A stretch of 64,000 nt of DNA from Bordetella genomosp. 13 (GCF_002119665.1 NZ_CP021111.1:496001-560000), one strand, 5' to 3'; counted from the stretch's first letter, positions 45,093-55,306 are shown. Notes: a model not told the origin generated them from the letters alone. Numbers and translations: made by a program.

Positions 45093-45652
45093 CGGACGGA
45101 CCATCGCCGGACGACGCCGTGCTGCGGTATCAGGACGTCGCCACCCGCCTGGGCACGCTCCGCGTGGTCTGCCGCGGCGCGGCACTGTGCGAGGCATTCT
45201 TCGTGGATGGCGAGATCCCGGCGGCGCCCGCCGACTGGCTGTGCGAATCCACCCCCGTCCTGCGGCAGGCCGAGCGAGAACTGGCCGAGTGGTTCGCCGG
45301 CCAGCGCCGCCATTTCGACGTGGCGATGCAGCCCGTGGGCACCGAATTCCAGCGGCAGGTCTGGCGCGGGCTGCAGGAACTGTCGTTCGGGGAAGTGATC
45401 AGCTATGGCGAACTGGCGCGCCGCATCGGCCGGCCCAAGGCGATACGGCCGCTGGGCGGCGCGGTGGGCCGCAACCCGCTGGTGGTCTTCATCCCCTGCC
45501 ATCGCGTGATCGGTTACGACACCTCGCTGACCGGCTTCAGCAGCGGCCTGGCGCGCAAGCACGAACTGCTGGCCCACGAGGGGCACCGTTACGTCGGGCC
45601 GGATGCCCGGGCCCGGCGCGTGGCCGACGGCCAGGCGGTACTGCCCTTTTAG
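45089..45652 (+). CDS. ogt: methylated-DNA-protein cysteine methyltransferase
   Basis: A 187-residue DNA repair protein that removes alkyl groups from O6-alkylguanine onto its own cysteine. The active site is IPCHRV with Cys137. The DNA-binding helix region (ISYGELARRIGRPKAIRPLGG) and asparagine hinge (GRNPL) precede it. There is no Ada-type N-terminal zinc domain, so this is a constitutive Ogt/Agt type. It is translationally coupled to rsmI. Confidence 0.93.
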   Translation: MTDGPSPDDAVLRYQDVATRLGTLRVVCRGAALCEAFFVDGEIPAAPADWLCESTPVLRQAERELAEWFAGQRRHFDVAMQPVGTEFQRQVWRGLQELSFGEVISYGELARRIGRPKAIRPLGGAVGRNPLVVFIPCHRVIGYDTSLTGFSSGLARKHELLAHEGHRYVGPDARARRVADGQAVLPF

Positions 45653-45686
45653 CCCGGTCCGGCGGCCGGGCTCATGCGCCGGCCGT

Positions 45687-46652
45687 TCAGCGCGAGGCCA
45701 GAGAAGGCAGGATGCCGGTGCGGTCGGACACCTGCTGCACAGCGCTGAGCGCGGCTTCGCGATTGGCGTACGGCCCGATCTTCACCCGATAGACCTGGTT
45801 GCTCTGCTCGATGACGGCGGGCGGGATGTCGCCGCCCAGCTGCGTGTTGATGCGGCTGACCAGCGATTGCGCATTGGCCTGCTGGCTGAAGGCGCCCACC
45901 TGCAGGTAATAGGCGCCGGTGGGCAGCGTGGCCGAAGCCGGCGTCACCATGCCGGCGGGAACGGAGACGGCCGGCGGCGCGGGCCTTGCCGGCAGTGCCG
46001 ACGCCTGGCTGCCGCTGCCCGCCGCAATGGGCGTGGCCACGGGCGCGTTGTCCGACGCGGCGGGGCCTCCGTTGGCCAGCATCGTTCGGATCTCGTTGGG
46101 CAATATGCGCTCGACGGTGACGGGCCCGCTGCCCGGCCCGATGATGCCCAGCTTGTAGGCCGCCACGTACGACAGGTCCATGATGCGGTCGCTGTGGAAT
46201 GGCCCGCGGTCGTTCACGCGCACGACGACGGTGCGGCCGTTGATCTTGCTGGTGACCCGTACGTAGCTGGGAATCGGCAGCGTGGGATGCGCGGCCGTCA
46301 TGGCGTACATGTCGTAGGTCTCGCCGTTGGACGTGGAATTGCCATGGAACTTGCGGCCGTACCACGAGGCCACGCCTTCCTGACGGAACGGGTTTTCTTC
46401 GACATTGGGCACGTAGCGCTTGCCGAACACCACGTAGGGCCGGTTGGCCCCGCTGGCCAGGGGCTCGAGCCTTGGCACGGCATCCGGGATGGCTTCAATG
46501 TCGGCCGGCGGATTGTCGCCCGGGCCATCGTCCTTGTAGTAACCACCGCCGCCCGCGCTGGCGCTGGGCCGTTTCCCGGTGGACGAGCATCCCGCCATGA
46601 CAGCGGCCAGAAGCAGGATCGCCACGAGGGCATACGAGCGGGACAGGGTCAT
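45687..46652 (-). CDS. rlpA: septal-ring lytic transglycosylase RlpA
   Basis: A 321-residue lipoprotein with lipobox Cys22 (VMAGC). A double-psi beta-barrel domain (about residues 85-190, with GVASWYGRKFHGNSTSNGE and VVRVNDRGPF) is followed by a Pro/Ala linker and a C-terminal SPOR domain (about 245-321) that binds denuded glycan strands at the septum. RlpA cleaves or organises septal glycan. It lies 19 bases after rapZ and is probably the last gene of the hpf-rapZ block. Confidence 0.92.
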   Translation of the reverse strand: MTLSRSYALVAILLLAAVMAGCSSTGKRPSASAGGGGYYKDDGPGDNPPADIEAIPDAVPRLEPLASGANRPYVVFGKRYVPNVEENPFRQEGVASWYGRKFHGNSTSNGETYDMYAMTAAHPTLPIPSYVRVTSKINGRTVVVRVNDRGPFHSDRIMDLSYVAAYKLGIIGPGSGPVTVERILPNEIRTMLANGGPAASDNAPVATPIAAGSGSQASALPARPAPPAVSVPAGMVTPASATLPTGAYYLQVGAFSQQANAQSLVSRINTQLGGDIPPAVIEQSNQVYRVKIGPYANREAALSAVQQVSDRTGILPSLASR

Positions 46653-46671
46653 GGTTCGATGGTCGGCAGTG

Positions 46672-47541
46672 TCATTCGTCCGGCAATTGCGTGCGGTGGC
46701 GCACCAGCAGCGGCTGGTGGTCGGAAAAAATGCGGGCCAGCTGTTCCACCACGTACACCGAGCGGTGCTGCCCGCCCGTGCAACCCACCGCCACGGTGAG
46801 GTAGTTGCGGGTGTCCTTGGTGTACTCGGGCAGCCAGCGGCGGATGAACGCGGTGATGTCGTCGATCATGTGGCACACCACGTCGAATCCGGCCAGCCAG
46901 TTGGCGACGGGTTCGTCGCGCCCGGTGAGCGGGCGCAGCGTGCTGTCGTAGTACGGGTTCGGCAGGCAGCGCGCGTCGAACACCAGGTCGGCGCTGTTGG
47001 GCACGCCGCGCTTGTATGCGAAGGATTCGAAGGTCAGCACCAGCGGCGCGCGGTCGGCCTGGATCAGGTCGCGCATCCAGGCGCGCAGCTGGCCGGGCGT
47101 GAGGCCCGAGGTGTCGATGACGTGCGCCTGTTCGCGCAGCGGCGCCAGCATGTCGCGCTCGAGTGCGATGCAGCCGGTGAGCGAGGGATTGCGTCCCAGG
47201 CGGGCCGCGCGATCGGTGAGCGGATGGCGGCGGCGCGACTCGGAATACCGCTGGACCAGCGTGCCCGTGTCGGCATCGAGAAAGACGACGCGCAGGCTGG
47301 TGCCCATGGCGCGCAGTGCCTTGATGGCGTCGGGAAGCTCGGCCAGTTCGCCGGGCGAACGCACGTCGATGGCGATGGCCACGCGTTCCATGCTGTCATC
47401 GGCAGTGGTCGTTGCGATGAACTCACTGAGGAAGCGCACCGGCAGGTTGTCGATGCAGGTGTAGCCAGTGTCTTCCAGCATGCGCAGGGCGACGGACTTG
47501 CCGGAGCCTGAGATACCGGTAATTAGGACGACGCTCAACAT
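46672..47541 (-). CDS. rapZ: RNase adapter/nucleotide-binding protein RapZ
   Basis: A 289-residue protein with Walker A GISGSGKS (residues 8-15), a Walker B-like VFLDAD near 85 and the C-terminal RapZ domain (VAVGCTGGQHRSVYVVEQL). In enterobacteria RapZ guides RNase E to the small RNA GlmZ and controls glucosamine-6-phosphate synthesis. Position after hprK and ptsN is the conserved order. ATG at 47541; the longer frame has no family similarity. Confidence 0.95.
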   Translation of the reverse strand: MLSVVLITGISGSGKSVALRMLEDTGYTCIDNLPVRFLSEFIATTTADDSMERVAIAIDVRSPGELAELPDAIKALRAMGTSLRVVFLDADTGTLVQRYSESRRRHPLTDRAARLGRNPSLTGCIALERDMLAPLREQAHVIDTSGLTPGQLRAWMRDLIQADRAPLVLTFESFAYKRGVPNSADLVFDARCLPNPYYDSTLRPLTGRDEPVANWLAGFDVVCHMIDDITAFIRRWLPEYTKDTRNYLTVAVGCTGGQHRSVYVVEQLARIFSDHQPLLVRHRTQLPDE

Positions 47542-47735
47542 GGCAGTGATTGTGGCACGGTTTACGGCGATTGACGGCTGAAAAGTTGGCCCCGGGGCTG
47601 CTGGCGCTGCCTGCCGGCCCATGGGGGGCGGATTTCCGCACCCTGATGACGCCCATCCGGTACACGTCTAGATGTTACCGGACGACCGTCAAGGGAATAT
47701 TTCATCGCGGCCGTTCGGCCCTGAGCCGCAATGCT

Positions 47736-47769
47736 GCCGCGCCGCGCCGCGCCGCGCCGCGCCGCGCCG
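47736..47769. repeat. pentanucleotide microsatellite (GCCGC)6-7 between hprK and rapZ
   Basis: Six perfect GCCGC units (47736-47765) plus four more bases lie 9 bases downstream of the hprK stop codon in the 237-base gap before rapZ. Such short repeats change length by slipped-strand mispairing. Here a change would alter an untranslated region, not a reading frame. Confidence 0.9.
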
Positions 47770-47778
47770 GTCCGCTGC

Positions 47779-48705
47779 CTACTTGCTGTTCTGCAGGATC
47801 GCCATGGCCTGGCGTTCCATGAACTCGCCCAGCGTATCGATGCCGCGCAGCTTGAGAATGGTGTTGCGCACCGCGGCCTCGACCAGCACCGCCAGGTTGC
47901 GGCCGGCCGCGACCTGCAGCATGACCTTGCGCACGGGCAGGCCCAGCATGTCCTGCGTGATGTCCTGCAGCGGCAGGCGCTCGAACTTGTCCTGGGCGCT
48001 GGCGCGCACCAGGTGCACAATGAGCTTCAGGCGCATCTTGCGGCGCACCGAGGTCTCGCCGAAGATGGTGCGGATGTCCAGCAGGCCCAGGCCGCGCACT
48101 TCGAGCAGGTTCTGCAGCAGCTGCGGACAGTGGCCTTCGATCATGTTGGGTGCGGTGCGCGAGAACTCCACCGCGTCGTCGGCCACCAGGCCATGGCCGC
48201 GCGAAATCAGTTCGAGCGCCAGTTCGCTCTTGCCCAGGCCGGATTCGCCGGTGATCAGTACGCCCAGGCCGAGTACGTCCATGAACACGCCGTGCACGGT
48301 AGTGGTGGGCGCCAGCTTCTTGCCCAGGTAGATGCGCAACAGGTCGATCAGCTGCGCGGCGGCCACGGGCGTGGACAGCAGCGGCACCTGATGCTGTTCG
48401 CATTGGTCGACCAGGTCTTGCGGCGGCGTCAGGCCGTCGGCAAGCAGGATGGCCGGCACGCCGCCGATCAGCAGCTCGTCCATATGGTGCATGCGGCGGC
48501 GCAGGTCGAAGCGCGTGTAATACGCCAGCTCTTCCTGGCCGAAGACCTGGACGCGCGACGGGTGGATGAGGTTGAGGTGGCCGACCAGATCGGCGGCGGC
48601 CATGCCGTCGTCGGGGATGGCCCGGTCGCCCGCATTGGCGCCGGCTATCCAGTGGAACGGGATCTTGTCGGCATTGTCGTCGACCAGTTCCTGGACGGTG
48701 AGCAT
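47779..48705 (-). CDS. hprK: HPr kinase/phosphorylase
   Basis: A 308-residue bifunctional enzyme that phosphorylates and dephosphorylates a serine on the phosphocarrier HPr. The N-terminal domain is followed by the P-loop [12 protein letters not shown] near residue 155 and the family signature [15 protein letters not shown] near 205. In proteobacteria it occurs with the incomplete nitrogen-related PTS, which fits the ptsN gene 7 bases upstream. ATG at 48705. Confidence 0.95.
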   Translation of the reverse strand: MLTVQELVDDNADKIPFHWIAGANAGDRAIPDDGMAAADLVGHLNLIHPSRVQVFGQEELAYYTRFDLRRRMHHMDELLIGGVPAILLADGLTPPQDLVDQCEQHQVPLLSTPVAAAQLIDLLRIYLGKKLAPTTTVHGVFMDVLGLGVLITGESGLGKSELALELISRGHGLVADDAVEFSRTAPNMIEGHCPQLLQNLLEVRGLGLLDIRTIFGETSVRRKMRLKLIVHLVRASAQDKFERLPLQDITQDMLGLPVRKVMLQVAAGRNLAVLVEAAVRNTILKLRGIDTLGEFMERQAMAILQNSK

Positions 48706-48712
48706 GGCGGTA

Positions 48713-49168
48713 TCAGAGTTGTCCGGTGGTAAGCATGCGATGCACCGCGGTCGCGTCGGCCTCGGTGGCCAGCGCATCGCGCAGCGGCTTGTTCGACATC
48801 AGCTGCGCCAGTTCGGCCAGGATGTCCAGGTGCTGCTGCGTGGCGGTTTCGGGAACCAGCAGGCACAGCAGCATGCTGACCGGCTGGCCGTCGGGAGCGT
48901 CGAACTGGATCGGCTGGGCAAGGCGCAGGAACGCGGCCTGCGCCTGGTCCAGGCCCTTGACGCGGCCGTGGGGTACGGCCACGCCCTGTCCCAATGCGGT
49001 GGATCCCAGGCGTTCGCGTGCAAACAGGCTGTCGAACACGACGGAGCGGGCCAGGCCATGATGGTTTTCGAACAATAAGCCGGCTTGTTCGAATGCCCGC
49101 TTCTTGCTGGTGGCCGGCATGTCGAGCACGACGTTGCCGACGGGAAGGATGCGCGACAGATGATTCAT
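48713..49168 (-). CDS. ptsN: nitrogen-PTS EIIA protein PtsN
   Basis: A 151-residue EIIA(Ntr) domain. The phosphorylated His67 is in GVAVPHGRV, and the C-terminal helices follow the family. It is the terminal regulator of the PTS(Ntr) phosphorelay, linking nitrogen and potassium status to metabolism. It lies between hpf and hprK. A near-consensus TATAAT (minus strand, 49176-49181) directly before the start suggests its own, perhaps leaderless, promoter. Confidence 0.93.
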   Translation of the reverse strand: MNHLSRILPVGNVVLDMPATSKKRAFEQAGLLFENHHGLARSVVFDSLFARERLGSTALGQGVAVPHGRVKGLDQAQAAFLRLAQPIQFDAPDGQPVSMLLCLLVPETATQQHLDILAELAQLMSNKPLRDALATEADATAVHRMLTTGQL

Positions 49169-49477
49169 GCGAAGTATTATAAGTTTTTATGTCGCAGTGC
49201 AAAAAAGACGTGGTCCGGATCTCCGGCGGCCCGCCGGCGCGCCGCCGGGAAGGCGGGGCGGCCGCGGGGACGCCCCGGGCACCGCGAGTTGATTCACAAG
49301 CATAGCCGCATGCTGCCTGGCCTGGGAAGGGCAGTCGGAGCAAGCAGGGGTTGCGCGATGGGAAAACCTGGCGGCCGATGTCCCGGCAGGGTAGCGCTTA
49401 CCGCGGGACATCGGGCTGTGGGCCGCTACGGACCCTGAGTCAGGCACAGGCGTTCAGTGTATGGACGCCATCTGGCA
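49169..49477 (-). promoter_or_regulatory. 309-base hpf-ptsN spacer with a candidate ptsN promoter
   Basis: On the minus strand TTGCAC (49197-49202) and TATAAT (49176-49181) are spaced by 15 bases, so the -10 is excellent but the spacing short. The predicted transcript would begin almost at the ptsN ATG (49168). The remainder of the gap is GC-rich and I see no gene or clear terminator in it. Confidence 0.5.
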
Positions 49478-49816
49478 TCACACCGACTGCTGCGCCATGG
49501 CGGCTGCTTGCCGCTTGACGGAATCGGTGGCGTGACTCTGCACTTTGTCCTTGTGCTTCAGGACCTGGCGGTCGATCTTGTCGGCCAGCAGGTCGATGGC
49601 TGCGTAGAGGTTATCGTCCACTGCCTCGCAATGGATGTCCTTGCCTCGCAGGCGCATGGTGATCTCGGCTCGGTGGCGCAGGGGCTCCACTGAGAGCATG
49701 ACCTGGGTATCGATGACGTGATCGAAATGCCGTAGCACTCGCGCCAGTTTGTTCATGACATATTCCCGGATGGCCGGGGTGACGTCGAGATGACGACCGC
49801 AGATGCTCAGGTTCAT
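49478..49816 (-). CDS. hpf: short ribosome hibernation promoting factor HPF
   Basis: A 112-residue HPF/RaiA-family protein (NLSICGRHLDVTPAIREYVMNKL, then HRAEITMRLRGKDIHCEAVDDNLYAAIDLLADKIDRQVLKHKDK). The short form helps pair ribosomes into inactive 100S dimers in stationary phase. ATG at 49816 has GGAGAGCAACTT upstream. In most proteobacteria rpoN lies just before it; here lptB does. Confidence 0.93.
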   Translation of the reverse strand: MNLSICGRHLDVTPAIREYVMNKLARVLRHFDHVIDTQVMLSVEPLRHRAEITMRLRGKDIHCEAVDDNLYAAIDLLADKIDRQVLKHKDKVQSHATDSVKRQAAAMAQQSV

Positions 49817-49940
49817 AAGTTGCTCTCCTTCAAAAAAAGAGAAAAAACGGTGCGCAGGATGCGCGTGTCGAGTCGTTAGGCGATCCTCCTGTAGAGCTGT
49901 CATCAAATGGTCTTCAATACCTAGTGTATAGACTCTGCCG

Positions 49941-49983
49941 CCCAAAACAAGCGGCGCGGATCACCTAAATTGTGACCGCGCCG
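49941..49983 (-). terminator. intrinsic terminator after lptB
   Basis: CGGCGCGG (49952-49959) plus TCAC (49961-49964) pair with GTGA (49972-49975) and CCGCGCCG (49976-49983), a 12-bp stem with one bulged A and a 7-base loop. On the minus strand it is followed by TTGTTTTGGG. It lies 52 bases after the lptB stop and separates the LPS-transport operon from hpf. Confidence 0.75.
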
Positions 49984-50034
49984 GGGGACGTATCGGGGGT
50001 GTCCGCAGACGCCGAGCGCCGGGATTTCGGACGC

Positions 50035-50826
50035 TTACATCCGGAAGTGTTCGCCGAGATAGACGCGGCGTACGGCAGGATCGCCGACGATCTCGTCGGG
50101 ATGGCCGTCGGTAAGGACTTTGCCTTCGCTGATGATGTAGGCGCGGTCGCAGATGCCCAGCGTTTCGCGCACGTTGTGGTCGGTGATCAGCACGCCGATG
50201 CCGCGGCCCTTGAGAAAGCGCACGATGCGCTGGATTTCGATCACCGCGATGGGGTCCACGCCGGCGAACGGTTCGTCGAGCAGGATGAAGCGGGGACGCG
50301 TCGCCAGGGCGCGTGCGATTTCGACGCGGCGGCGTTCGCCGCCCGACAGCGAGATGGCCGCGTTGCCGCGGATGTGGCCGATCTGCAGTTCGTCCAGCAG
50401 CGCCTCGAGCTCTTCCTTGATCTTGGCATTCGACAGGGCCTTGCCATTGGCGTCGAGCTGCAGTTCGAGCACCGCGCGGATGTTCTGCTCGACGGTGAGG
50501 CGGCGGAACACCGAGGCATCCTGCGGCAGATACGACAGCCCTTGACGCGCCCGCTTGTGGATCGGCATGGAGGTGATGGGCGCGTCGTCGATCTCGATGC
50601 GCCCGGCATCGGCTGGCACCAGGCCGACGATCATGTAGAAGCTGGTGGTCTTGCCGGCGCCGTTGGGCCCCAGCAGGCCGACCACTTCGCCGCCCGACAC
50701 GGACAGCGAGACGTCCTGCACCACGGTGCGGCCGTTATATGTTTTGCGCAGGCCGGTGGCGCGCAGGATCCCCCGCTTGGTGCCGGCGACGGCATCGGAC
50801 AGGACTGACTGATTGGATTGGATCAT
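50035..50826 (-). CDS. lptB: lipopolysaccharide export ATPase LptB
   Basis: A 263-residue ABC ATPase that powers extraction of LPS from the inner membrane with LptFG and LptC. Walker A is GPNGAGKTT near residue 53, the signature [15 protein letters not shown] is near 158, Walker B is [13 protein letters not shown] near 178, and the switch His is in [12 protein letters not shown] at 50826 (MIQSNQS) is 38 bases after lptA. Confidence 0.97.
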   Translation of the reverse strand: MIQSNQSVLSDAVAGTKRGILRATGLRKTYNGRTVVQDVSLSVSGGEVVGLLGPNGAGKTTSFYMIVGLVPADAGRIEIDDAPITSMPIHKRARQGLSYLPQDASVFRRLTVEQNIRAVLELQLDANGKALSNAKIKEELEALLDELQIGHIRGNAAISLSGGERRRVEIARALATRPRFILLDEPFAGVDPIAVIEIQRIVRFLKGRGIGVLITDHNVRETLGICDRAYIISEGKVLTDGHPDEIVGDPAVRRVYLGEHFRM

Positions 50827-50864
50827 CGTGGAGCGTAAGGCGGTAGGAGGCATGCCGACGGCGA

Positions 50865-51512
50865 TTACTTGGCTTTCGCGGAATCGGCGGCCGGCTTGCG
50901 GCCTTGCTGCGCGCGGCATTGGGCAATGGCGGCATCGGTCTTGGCGCGAGGTTCGGCCAGCGAGCGCACGCGGCCGCCGGGCGCGGACGACTCGGGTCCG
51001 CCCTCGGCTTCGTAGGTGCCCGTCTTGTCGTTGTAGCGCACGCGCTGGCCGCGGATGACATCGAAGGGCTTGCCGCAGATGTAGCGCGTGACCACGGCCT
51101 GGCCGATCAGGTCGAACTGGCTCTTGCCGCCGTCGTATTCCGCCCGCAGTCCCACGCCTTCCAGCGTTTCGAAGGTCTCGGGGCGTTCCTGGCGCAGCGT
51201 CACCATCTTGCCCTTGTTGGCCGTGGCGGTGCCCAGCTGGTTGCCCTGCGCGTCCTCGCGGACTTCGAGGCGGTCGGCGTTGAGCTTCATCAGGCCGCGG
51301 GTCAGCACGACGTTGCCCGTGAAAATGCTGAGACGCTTGATGTCGTCGTAGTGCAGGGTGTCCGACAGGATGAGCGTGCTGGGCTCTTCTTCCTGGGCGG
51401 CCCCGCCGCCCTTGCCGGACGAGCCGTTCTGGGCCTGCGCATGCGCGCACACGGCGGCCAGCAGCAGGGCGCAGAACAGGCGGGGCAGGGCGGAGGCGAT
51501 CGGAAGAGTCAT
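50865..51512 (-). CDS. lptA: lipopolysaccharide transport periplasmic protein LptA
   Basis: A 215-residue periplasmic protein with a signal peptide ending at AHAQAQ (about residue 27) and an OstA-like beta-jellyroll ([27 protein letters not shown]). It forms the bridge that carries LPS between the membranes. A Lys/Ala-rich tail follows. ATG overlaps the lptC stop by 4 bases. Confidence 0.93.
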   Translation of the reverse strand: MTLPIASALPRLFCALLLAAVCAHAQAQNGSSGKGGGAAQEEEPSTLILSDTLHYDDIKRLSIFTGNVVLTRGLMKLNADRLEVREDAQGNQLGTATANKGKMVTLRQERPETFETLEGVGLRAEYDGGKSQFDLIGQAVVTRYICGKPFDVIRGQRVRYNDKTGTYEAEGGPESSAPGGRVRSLAEPRAKTDAAIAQCRAQQGRKPAADSAKAK

Positions 51513-52153
51513 GGTTGTTTTGGTTGTTTCTGTGTCGTGTTGGCGTCCGGCGCGCCTTCGCCTTGCTGGCGCTTGCGCGTTTCGGATCCGGCGATCTCGA
51601 CGTCCGAAGACGACGATACCCGCAGTTGCCGTGTTTTGTTGTCGTAGTGCATGCCCGTACCGTTCATGCGTGAGTTGCCTTTTAACACTTGCGCAGGCAG
51701 ATCGGTATAGACCACGTCTTCGTCGGGAAGAATGATGAGCTGCTGGCTGCGCACGTCCAGCGGATCGTTGCGCGCGTCTTGCTGGCGATGGATGTGCGCG
51801 TCTCCGTTCATCACGATGCGCTCGCCGCCCGCCTCGACCACGGCGGTCTTCGAGATGCCCACGGTGATGGGATTGCCCTCGTGCTGGCCGATGGCCCGCG
51901 GCGCCGTGACGTGGTACGAGTCGTCGTCGGGGAAGTGCTCGGCGTAGTCGCCCTCGAGCCGGTTGACGGGCTTGCCCGTGGGATCGGTGCGCAGCATGAC
52001 GAAGCCGCGCGCCCAGCTGTCCATCTCGTGCGTCAGGCGGCGCGGCGGATCGACCTGCACGGCGCGCTGCGCATAGTCGGCCGCCCACCACGTGCCTATG
52101 ACCAGTGCGGTCAGCAGGAACAGGGCGATGAGGGCAGGGAAGCGTTCTTTCAT
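51509..52153 (-). CDS. lptC: lipopolysaccharide export protein LptC
   Basis: A 214-residue bitopic protein: one membrane anchor ([19 protein letters not shown], about 7-25), then a periplasmic LptC jellyroll that hands LPS to LptA. It ends in a Gln/Lys-rich tail. It lies 9 bases after kdsC and overlaps lptA by 4 bases. Confidence 0.9.
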   Translation of the reverse strand: MKERFPALIALFLLTALVIGTWWAADYAQRAVQVDPPRRLTHEMDSWARGFVMLRTDPTGKPVNRLEGDYAEHFPDDDSYHVTAPRAIGQHEGNPITVGISKTAVVEAGGERIVMNGDAHIHRQQDARNDPLDVRSQQLIILPDEDVVYTDLPAQVLKGNSRMNGTGMHYDNKTRQLRVSSSSDVEIAGSETRKRQQGEGAPDANTTQKQPKQP

Positions 52154-52162
52154 CGGCAGGAT

Positions 52163-52762
52163 TTACTGTATGACGCCCCGGTCGAGCAGGCCGGGGCCGG
52201 TAAGGAAGCCGCCAAGCCGGCCGCGCGCCGCCAGCAGCAGGTCGCAGCACTCGCGTACGGCGCCGCTGCCGCCCGGCTGGGTGGCGACCCAGTGGGCCGC
52301 CTGCGCCACGTAGCCAGGGGCGTTGGGCACGCTGGCCGCAAATCCGGCGCGCGACATGGCCGACAGGTCGATGACGTCGTCGCCCATGAAGCCGGTCTCG
52401 GTCAGTTGGACTGCATGGCGCTGGGCAAGTTCAGCCAGGGCCGCACCTTTGTCGCGTACGCCCTGCTGCACGTCCGCGATGCCCAGTTCCGCCGCGCGGC
52501 GGGCCACGATGGGGCCGGACCGGCCGGTGACCAGCGCCACCTTCACGCCGCCCTCCATCAGCAGGCGCAGCCCGTGGCCGTCCAGCGAATGGAAGCGCTT
52601 GAAGACCTCGCCGTTCTCGCCGTAGTACAGGCTGCCGTCGGTCAGCACGCCGTCGACGTCGAACACCATCAGGCGCACGGCGGCGGCGCGTTCGCGCACG
52701 CCGGGCGCGATTCGGGCCAGCACCAGGGCCTCGCCGGGATGCGTGGCGAAAGTAGCGTTCAT
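52163..52762 (-). CDS. kdsC: 3-deoxy-D-manno-octulosonate 8-phosphate phosphatase
   Basis: A 199-residue HAD phosphatase that makes free Kdo for LPS. Catalytic Asp35 and Asp37 are in VFDVDGVLTDG, followed by LVTGRSGPIVARRAAELGI and the C-terminal MGDDVIDLSAM. Length and the kdsD neighbour support the call. It lies 11 bases after kdsD. Confidence 0.95.
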   Translation of the reverse strand: MNATFATHPGEALVLARIAPGVRERAAAVRLMVFDVDGVLTDGSLYYGENGEVFKRFHSLDGHGLRLLMEGGVKVALVTGRSGPIVARRAAELGIADVQQGVRDKGAALAELAQRHAVQLTETGFMGDDVIDLSAMSRAGFAASVPNAPGYVAQAAHWVATQPGGSGAVRECCDLLLAARGRLGGFLTGPGLLDRGVIQ

Positions 52763-52773
52763 GATTATTTTCC

Positions 52774-53763
52774 TCAGACGACCTTCGCGGCCATCAGATC
52801 ATGGGTGTGCAGGGCGCCGACCAGCTTGCCCTGCGCGTCCACCACCAGCACCTGGTTGAGCCGCAGCTCGTCCATCTGCTGGGCGGCTTCGGCGGCCAGG
52901 GCCTCGGGCGCGATGGTGCGCGGCGATCGCGTCATGCCGGCGCTGACGGCCAGTCCGCGCACGTCGCCGTGGCGTTCGATCAGGCGGCGCAGGTCGCCGT
53001 CGGTGAAGATGCCCACCGGGTAGCCGTCGGCATCGACGACGGCGGTCATGCCCATGCCCTTGGCCGAGATCTCTTCGAGCGCGCGGAACAGGGGCGCATC
53101 CGCGGACACGGTGGGCAGCCCGGCGCCGTGCCGCATGACGTCGCGCACGTGCGTCAGCAGGCGGCGGCCCAGCGCGCCGCCGGGATGCGAGCGCGCGAAG
53201 TCTTCGGTGCCGAAGCCGCGTGCCTCGAGACAGGCCACCGCCAGGGCGTCGCCCAGCGCCAGGGCCGCGGTGGTGCTGGCCGTAGGCGCCAGGTTCAGCG
53301 GGCAGGCTTCCTGGGCCACGCTGCCGTCCAGGTGCACGTCGGCCAGTTGCGCCAGTTCGGAAGCCGGATTGCCGGTGATGGCGACCAGGCTCGCGCCCAT
53401 GCGGCGCACGACCGGAAGGATGGTCAGCAATTCCTGGCCGGCGCCCGAATACGAAATGGCGATCAGCACGTCATCGGGCGTGATCATGCCCAGGTCGCCG
53501 TGCACGGCCTCGCCGGCATGCATGAAGAATGCGGGCGTGCCGGTGGAAGCCAGCGTGGCGGCGATCTTGCGGGCGATGTGGCCGGTCTTGCCCAGGCCGC
53601 TGACGACGACGCGGCCGCGGCAGTCCAGCAGCATCTGCACCACGCGGGTGAAGCTGTCGTCCAGGCGTGTCGACAGATCCTGGATGGCCCGGGCTTCGAC
53701 CTGGAGCGTGCGGCGGGCCGACGCGATGGCGTCACCGGCCTTGGGGGTGGGGTGATCAATCAT
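52774..53763 (-). CDS. kdsD: arabinose-5-phosphate isomerase KdsD (KpsF/GutQ family)
   Basis: A 329-residue enzyme with an N-terminal SIS isomerase domain ([26 protein letters not shown] near residue 52) and two C-terminal CBS domains (about 210-325). It converts ribulose-5-phosphate to arabinose-5-phosphate, the first step toward Kdo. It is the first gene of kdsD-kdsC-lptC-lptA-lptB and diverges from purT. Confidence 0.95.
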   Translation of the reverse strand: MIDHPTPKAGDAIASARRTLQVEARAIQDLSTRLDDSFTRVVQMLLDCRGRVVVSGLGKTGHIARKIAATLASTGTPAFFMHAGEAVHGDLGMITPDDVLIAISYSGAGQELLTILPVVRRMGASLVAITGNPASELAQLADVHLDGSVAQEACPLNLAPTASTTAALALGDALAVACLEARGFGTEDFARSHPGGALGRRLLTHVRDVMRHGAGLPTVSADAPLFRALEEISAKGMGMTAVVDADGYPVGIFTDGDLRRLIERHGDVRGLAVSAGMTRSPRTIAPEALAAEAAQQMDELRLNQVLVVDAQGKLVGALHTHDLMAAKVV

Positions 53764-53902
53764 TCGCGGGATTTTAATCGTACCCGGGCCCGGTTGCCCG
53801 GCCGTACCCCCTATGGCATTCTGGCGGCGGTCCCGGCGTCCGCCTCCGGGGCGCCGCCCATGGCGCCAGGCATGCCGTTTTCATCTACTCCCAGGCTCTT
53901 CC

Positions 53903-55117
53903 ATGTCTTCCTTTCCCGCTCCCGTCCTCGGTACCCCGCTTTCGCCGTCCGCCACCCGCGTCATGCTGCTCGGCGCGGGCGAGTTGGGCAAGGAAGTGGT
54001 CATTGCCCTGCAGCGGCTGGGAGTCGAGGTCATCGCCGTCGACCGCTATGCCGACGCGCCGGGCCAGCAGGTCGCGCATCGCGCGCACGTGGTGTCGATG
54101 ACGGACCCGCAGGCCCTGCGCCAGGTCATCGAGGCCGAACGGCCGCACGTCATCGTGCCCGAGATCGAGGCCATCGCGACCGATCTCCTGGTCGAGCTCG
54201 AGGCCGCCGGCGACGTGCGCGTCACGCCCACCGCCCGCGCGGCGCGCCTCACCATGAACCGCGAGGGCATCCGCCGCCTGGCCGCCGAAACGCTCGGCCT
54301 GCCCACCTCGCCCTATCGCTTCGTCGACAGCGAGGCCGAACTGCGCAGCGCCATCGACGACGGCATCGGCTATCCGTGCGTCATCAAACCCGTCATGTCC
54401 TCGTCGGGCAAGGGGCAGTCCGTCATCCGCGGCGCGGACGACGTGGCCCAGGCCTGGCGCTACGCGCAAGAGGGCGGCCGGGTAGGCGGCGGACGCGCCA
54501 TCGTCGAGGGCTTCATCAACTTCGAATACGAGATCACGCTGCTCACCGTGCGGGCCCGCGGCGCCGGCGGCGAAATCGAAACCCGCTTCTGCGAGCCCAT
54601 CGGCCACAAGCAGGTCGACGGCGACTATGTCGAAAGCTGGCAGCCGCATCCCATGTCGCCCGCCGCGCTCGCGCGGGCGCGCGACGTCGCACTGGCGGTC
54701 ACGTCCGACCTGGGCGGTCTGGGCATCTTCGGCGTCGAGCTCTTCGTGGCGGGCGACGAGGTCTGGTTCTCGGAAGTCAGCCCGCGTCCGCACGACACCG
54801 GCATGGTCACCATGATCACGCAGGCACAGAACGAGTTCGAACTGCATGCGCGCGCGCTGCTGGGCCTGCCTGTCGATACGGCGCTGCTGCGGCCGGGCGC
54901 CAGCAGCGTCATCTATGGCGGCGTGGACGGGCGCGGCGTGTCGTTCCATGGCGTGGCGCAGGCGCTGGCCGAGCCGGGTACGGACGTGCGCCTGTTCGGC
55001 AAGCCGGAATCGTTCGCCAAGCGCCGCATGGGCGTCGGCCTGGCCACCGCGCTGGACGTGAACCAGGCCCGCGCCAAGGCGCGTCGCGTGTCGTCCGCCG
55101 TCTCGGTGCAGACCTGA
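53903..55117 (+). CDS. purT: formate-dependent phosphoribosylglycinamide formyltransferase PurT
   Basis: A 404-residue ATP-grasp enzyme that formylates GAR using formate in purine synthesis. Landmarks are [14 protein letters not shown] near residue 19, the ATP-grasp loop [10 protein letters not shown] near 168 and [15 protein letters not shown] near 290. It is monocistronic, with a terminator 26 bases after the stop. Family N-termini support ATG 53903. Confidence 0.97.
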   Translation: MSSFPAPVLGTPLSPSATRVMLLGAGELGKEVVIALQRLGVEVIAVDRYADAPGQQVAHRAHVVSMTDPQALRQVIEAERPHVIVPEIEAIATDLLVELEAAGDVRVTPTARAARLTMNREGIRRLAAETLGLPTSPYRFVDSEAELRSAIDDGIGYPCVIKPVMSSSGKGQSVIRGADDVAQAWRYAQEGGRVGGGRAIVEGFINFEYEITLLTVRARGAGGEIETRFCEPIGHKQVDGDYVESWQPHPMSPAALARARDVALAVTSDLGGLGIFGVELFVAGDEVWFSEVSPRPHDTGMVTMITQAQNEFELHARALLGLPVDTALLRPGASSVIYGGVDGRGVSFHGVAQALAEPGTDVRLFGKPESFAKRRMGVGLATALDVNQARAKARRVSSAVSVQT

Positions 55118-55142
55118 GCTTTCCGCATCCGCTTGCCGGGTA

Positions 55143-55176
55143 AAAGGCGGCGCCTGCGGGCGCCGCCTTTGCTTTT
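55143..55176 (+). terminator. intrinsic terminator of purT
   Basis: A perfect 12-bp stem (55143-55154 with 55159-55170), TGCG tetraloop, with the 3' arm ending in TTT followed by GCTTTT. Confidence 0.88.
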
Positions 55177-55266
55177 ACGCCACAACGTCGGCTCCAAAGG
55201 ATGGACACGCGTCCGGGAGAAGTCCCAAAATGCCACTACAACAAGTGGGGCCTTTGTCGGTGCGAT

Positions 55267-55306
55267 TTGCTTTTGATTTCGTAAGGTTCGATAATTTCAG
55301 AAATTA
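55267..55306 (+). promoter_or_regulatory. promoter and operator of the GbsR-like regulator/cyd operon
   Basis: TTGCTT (55267-55272) and GATAAT (55290-55295) are spaced by 17 bases, a good sigma70 promoter. The perfect palindrome TAATTTC-A-GAAATTA (55292-55306) overlaps the -10 and the predicted start near 55302. That is a classical repressor position and most simply an autoregulatory site for the MarR/GbsR-like protein encoded next. Confidence 0.6.

Noticed and set aside
55274..55287. FNR box before the cyd operon
   Set aside because: TTGAT is present but the right half reads TAAGG and does not match ATCAA.
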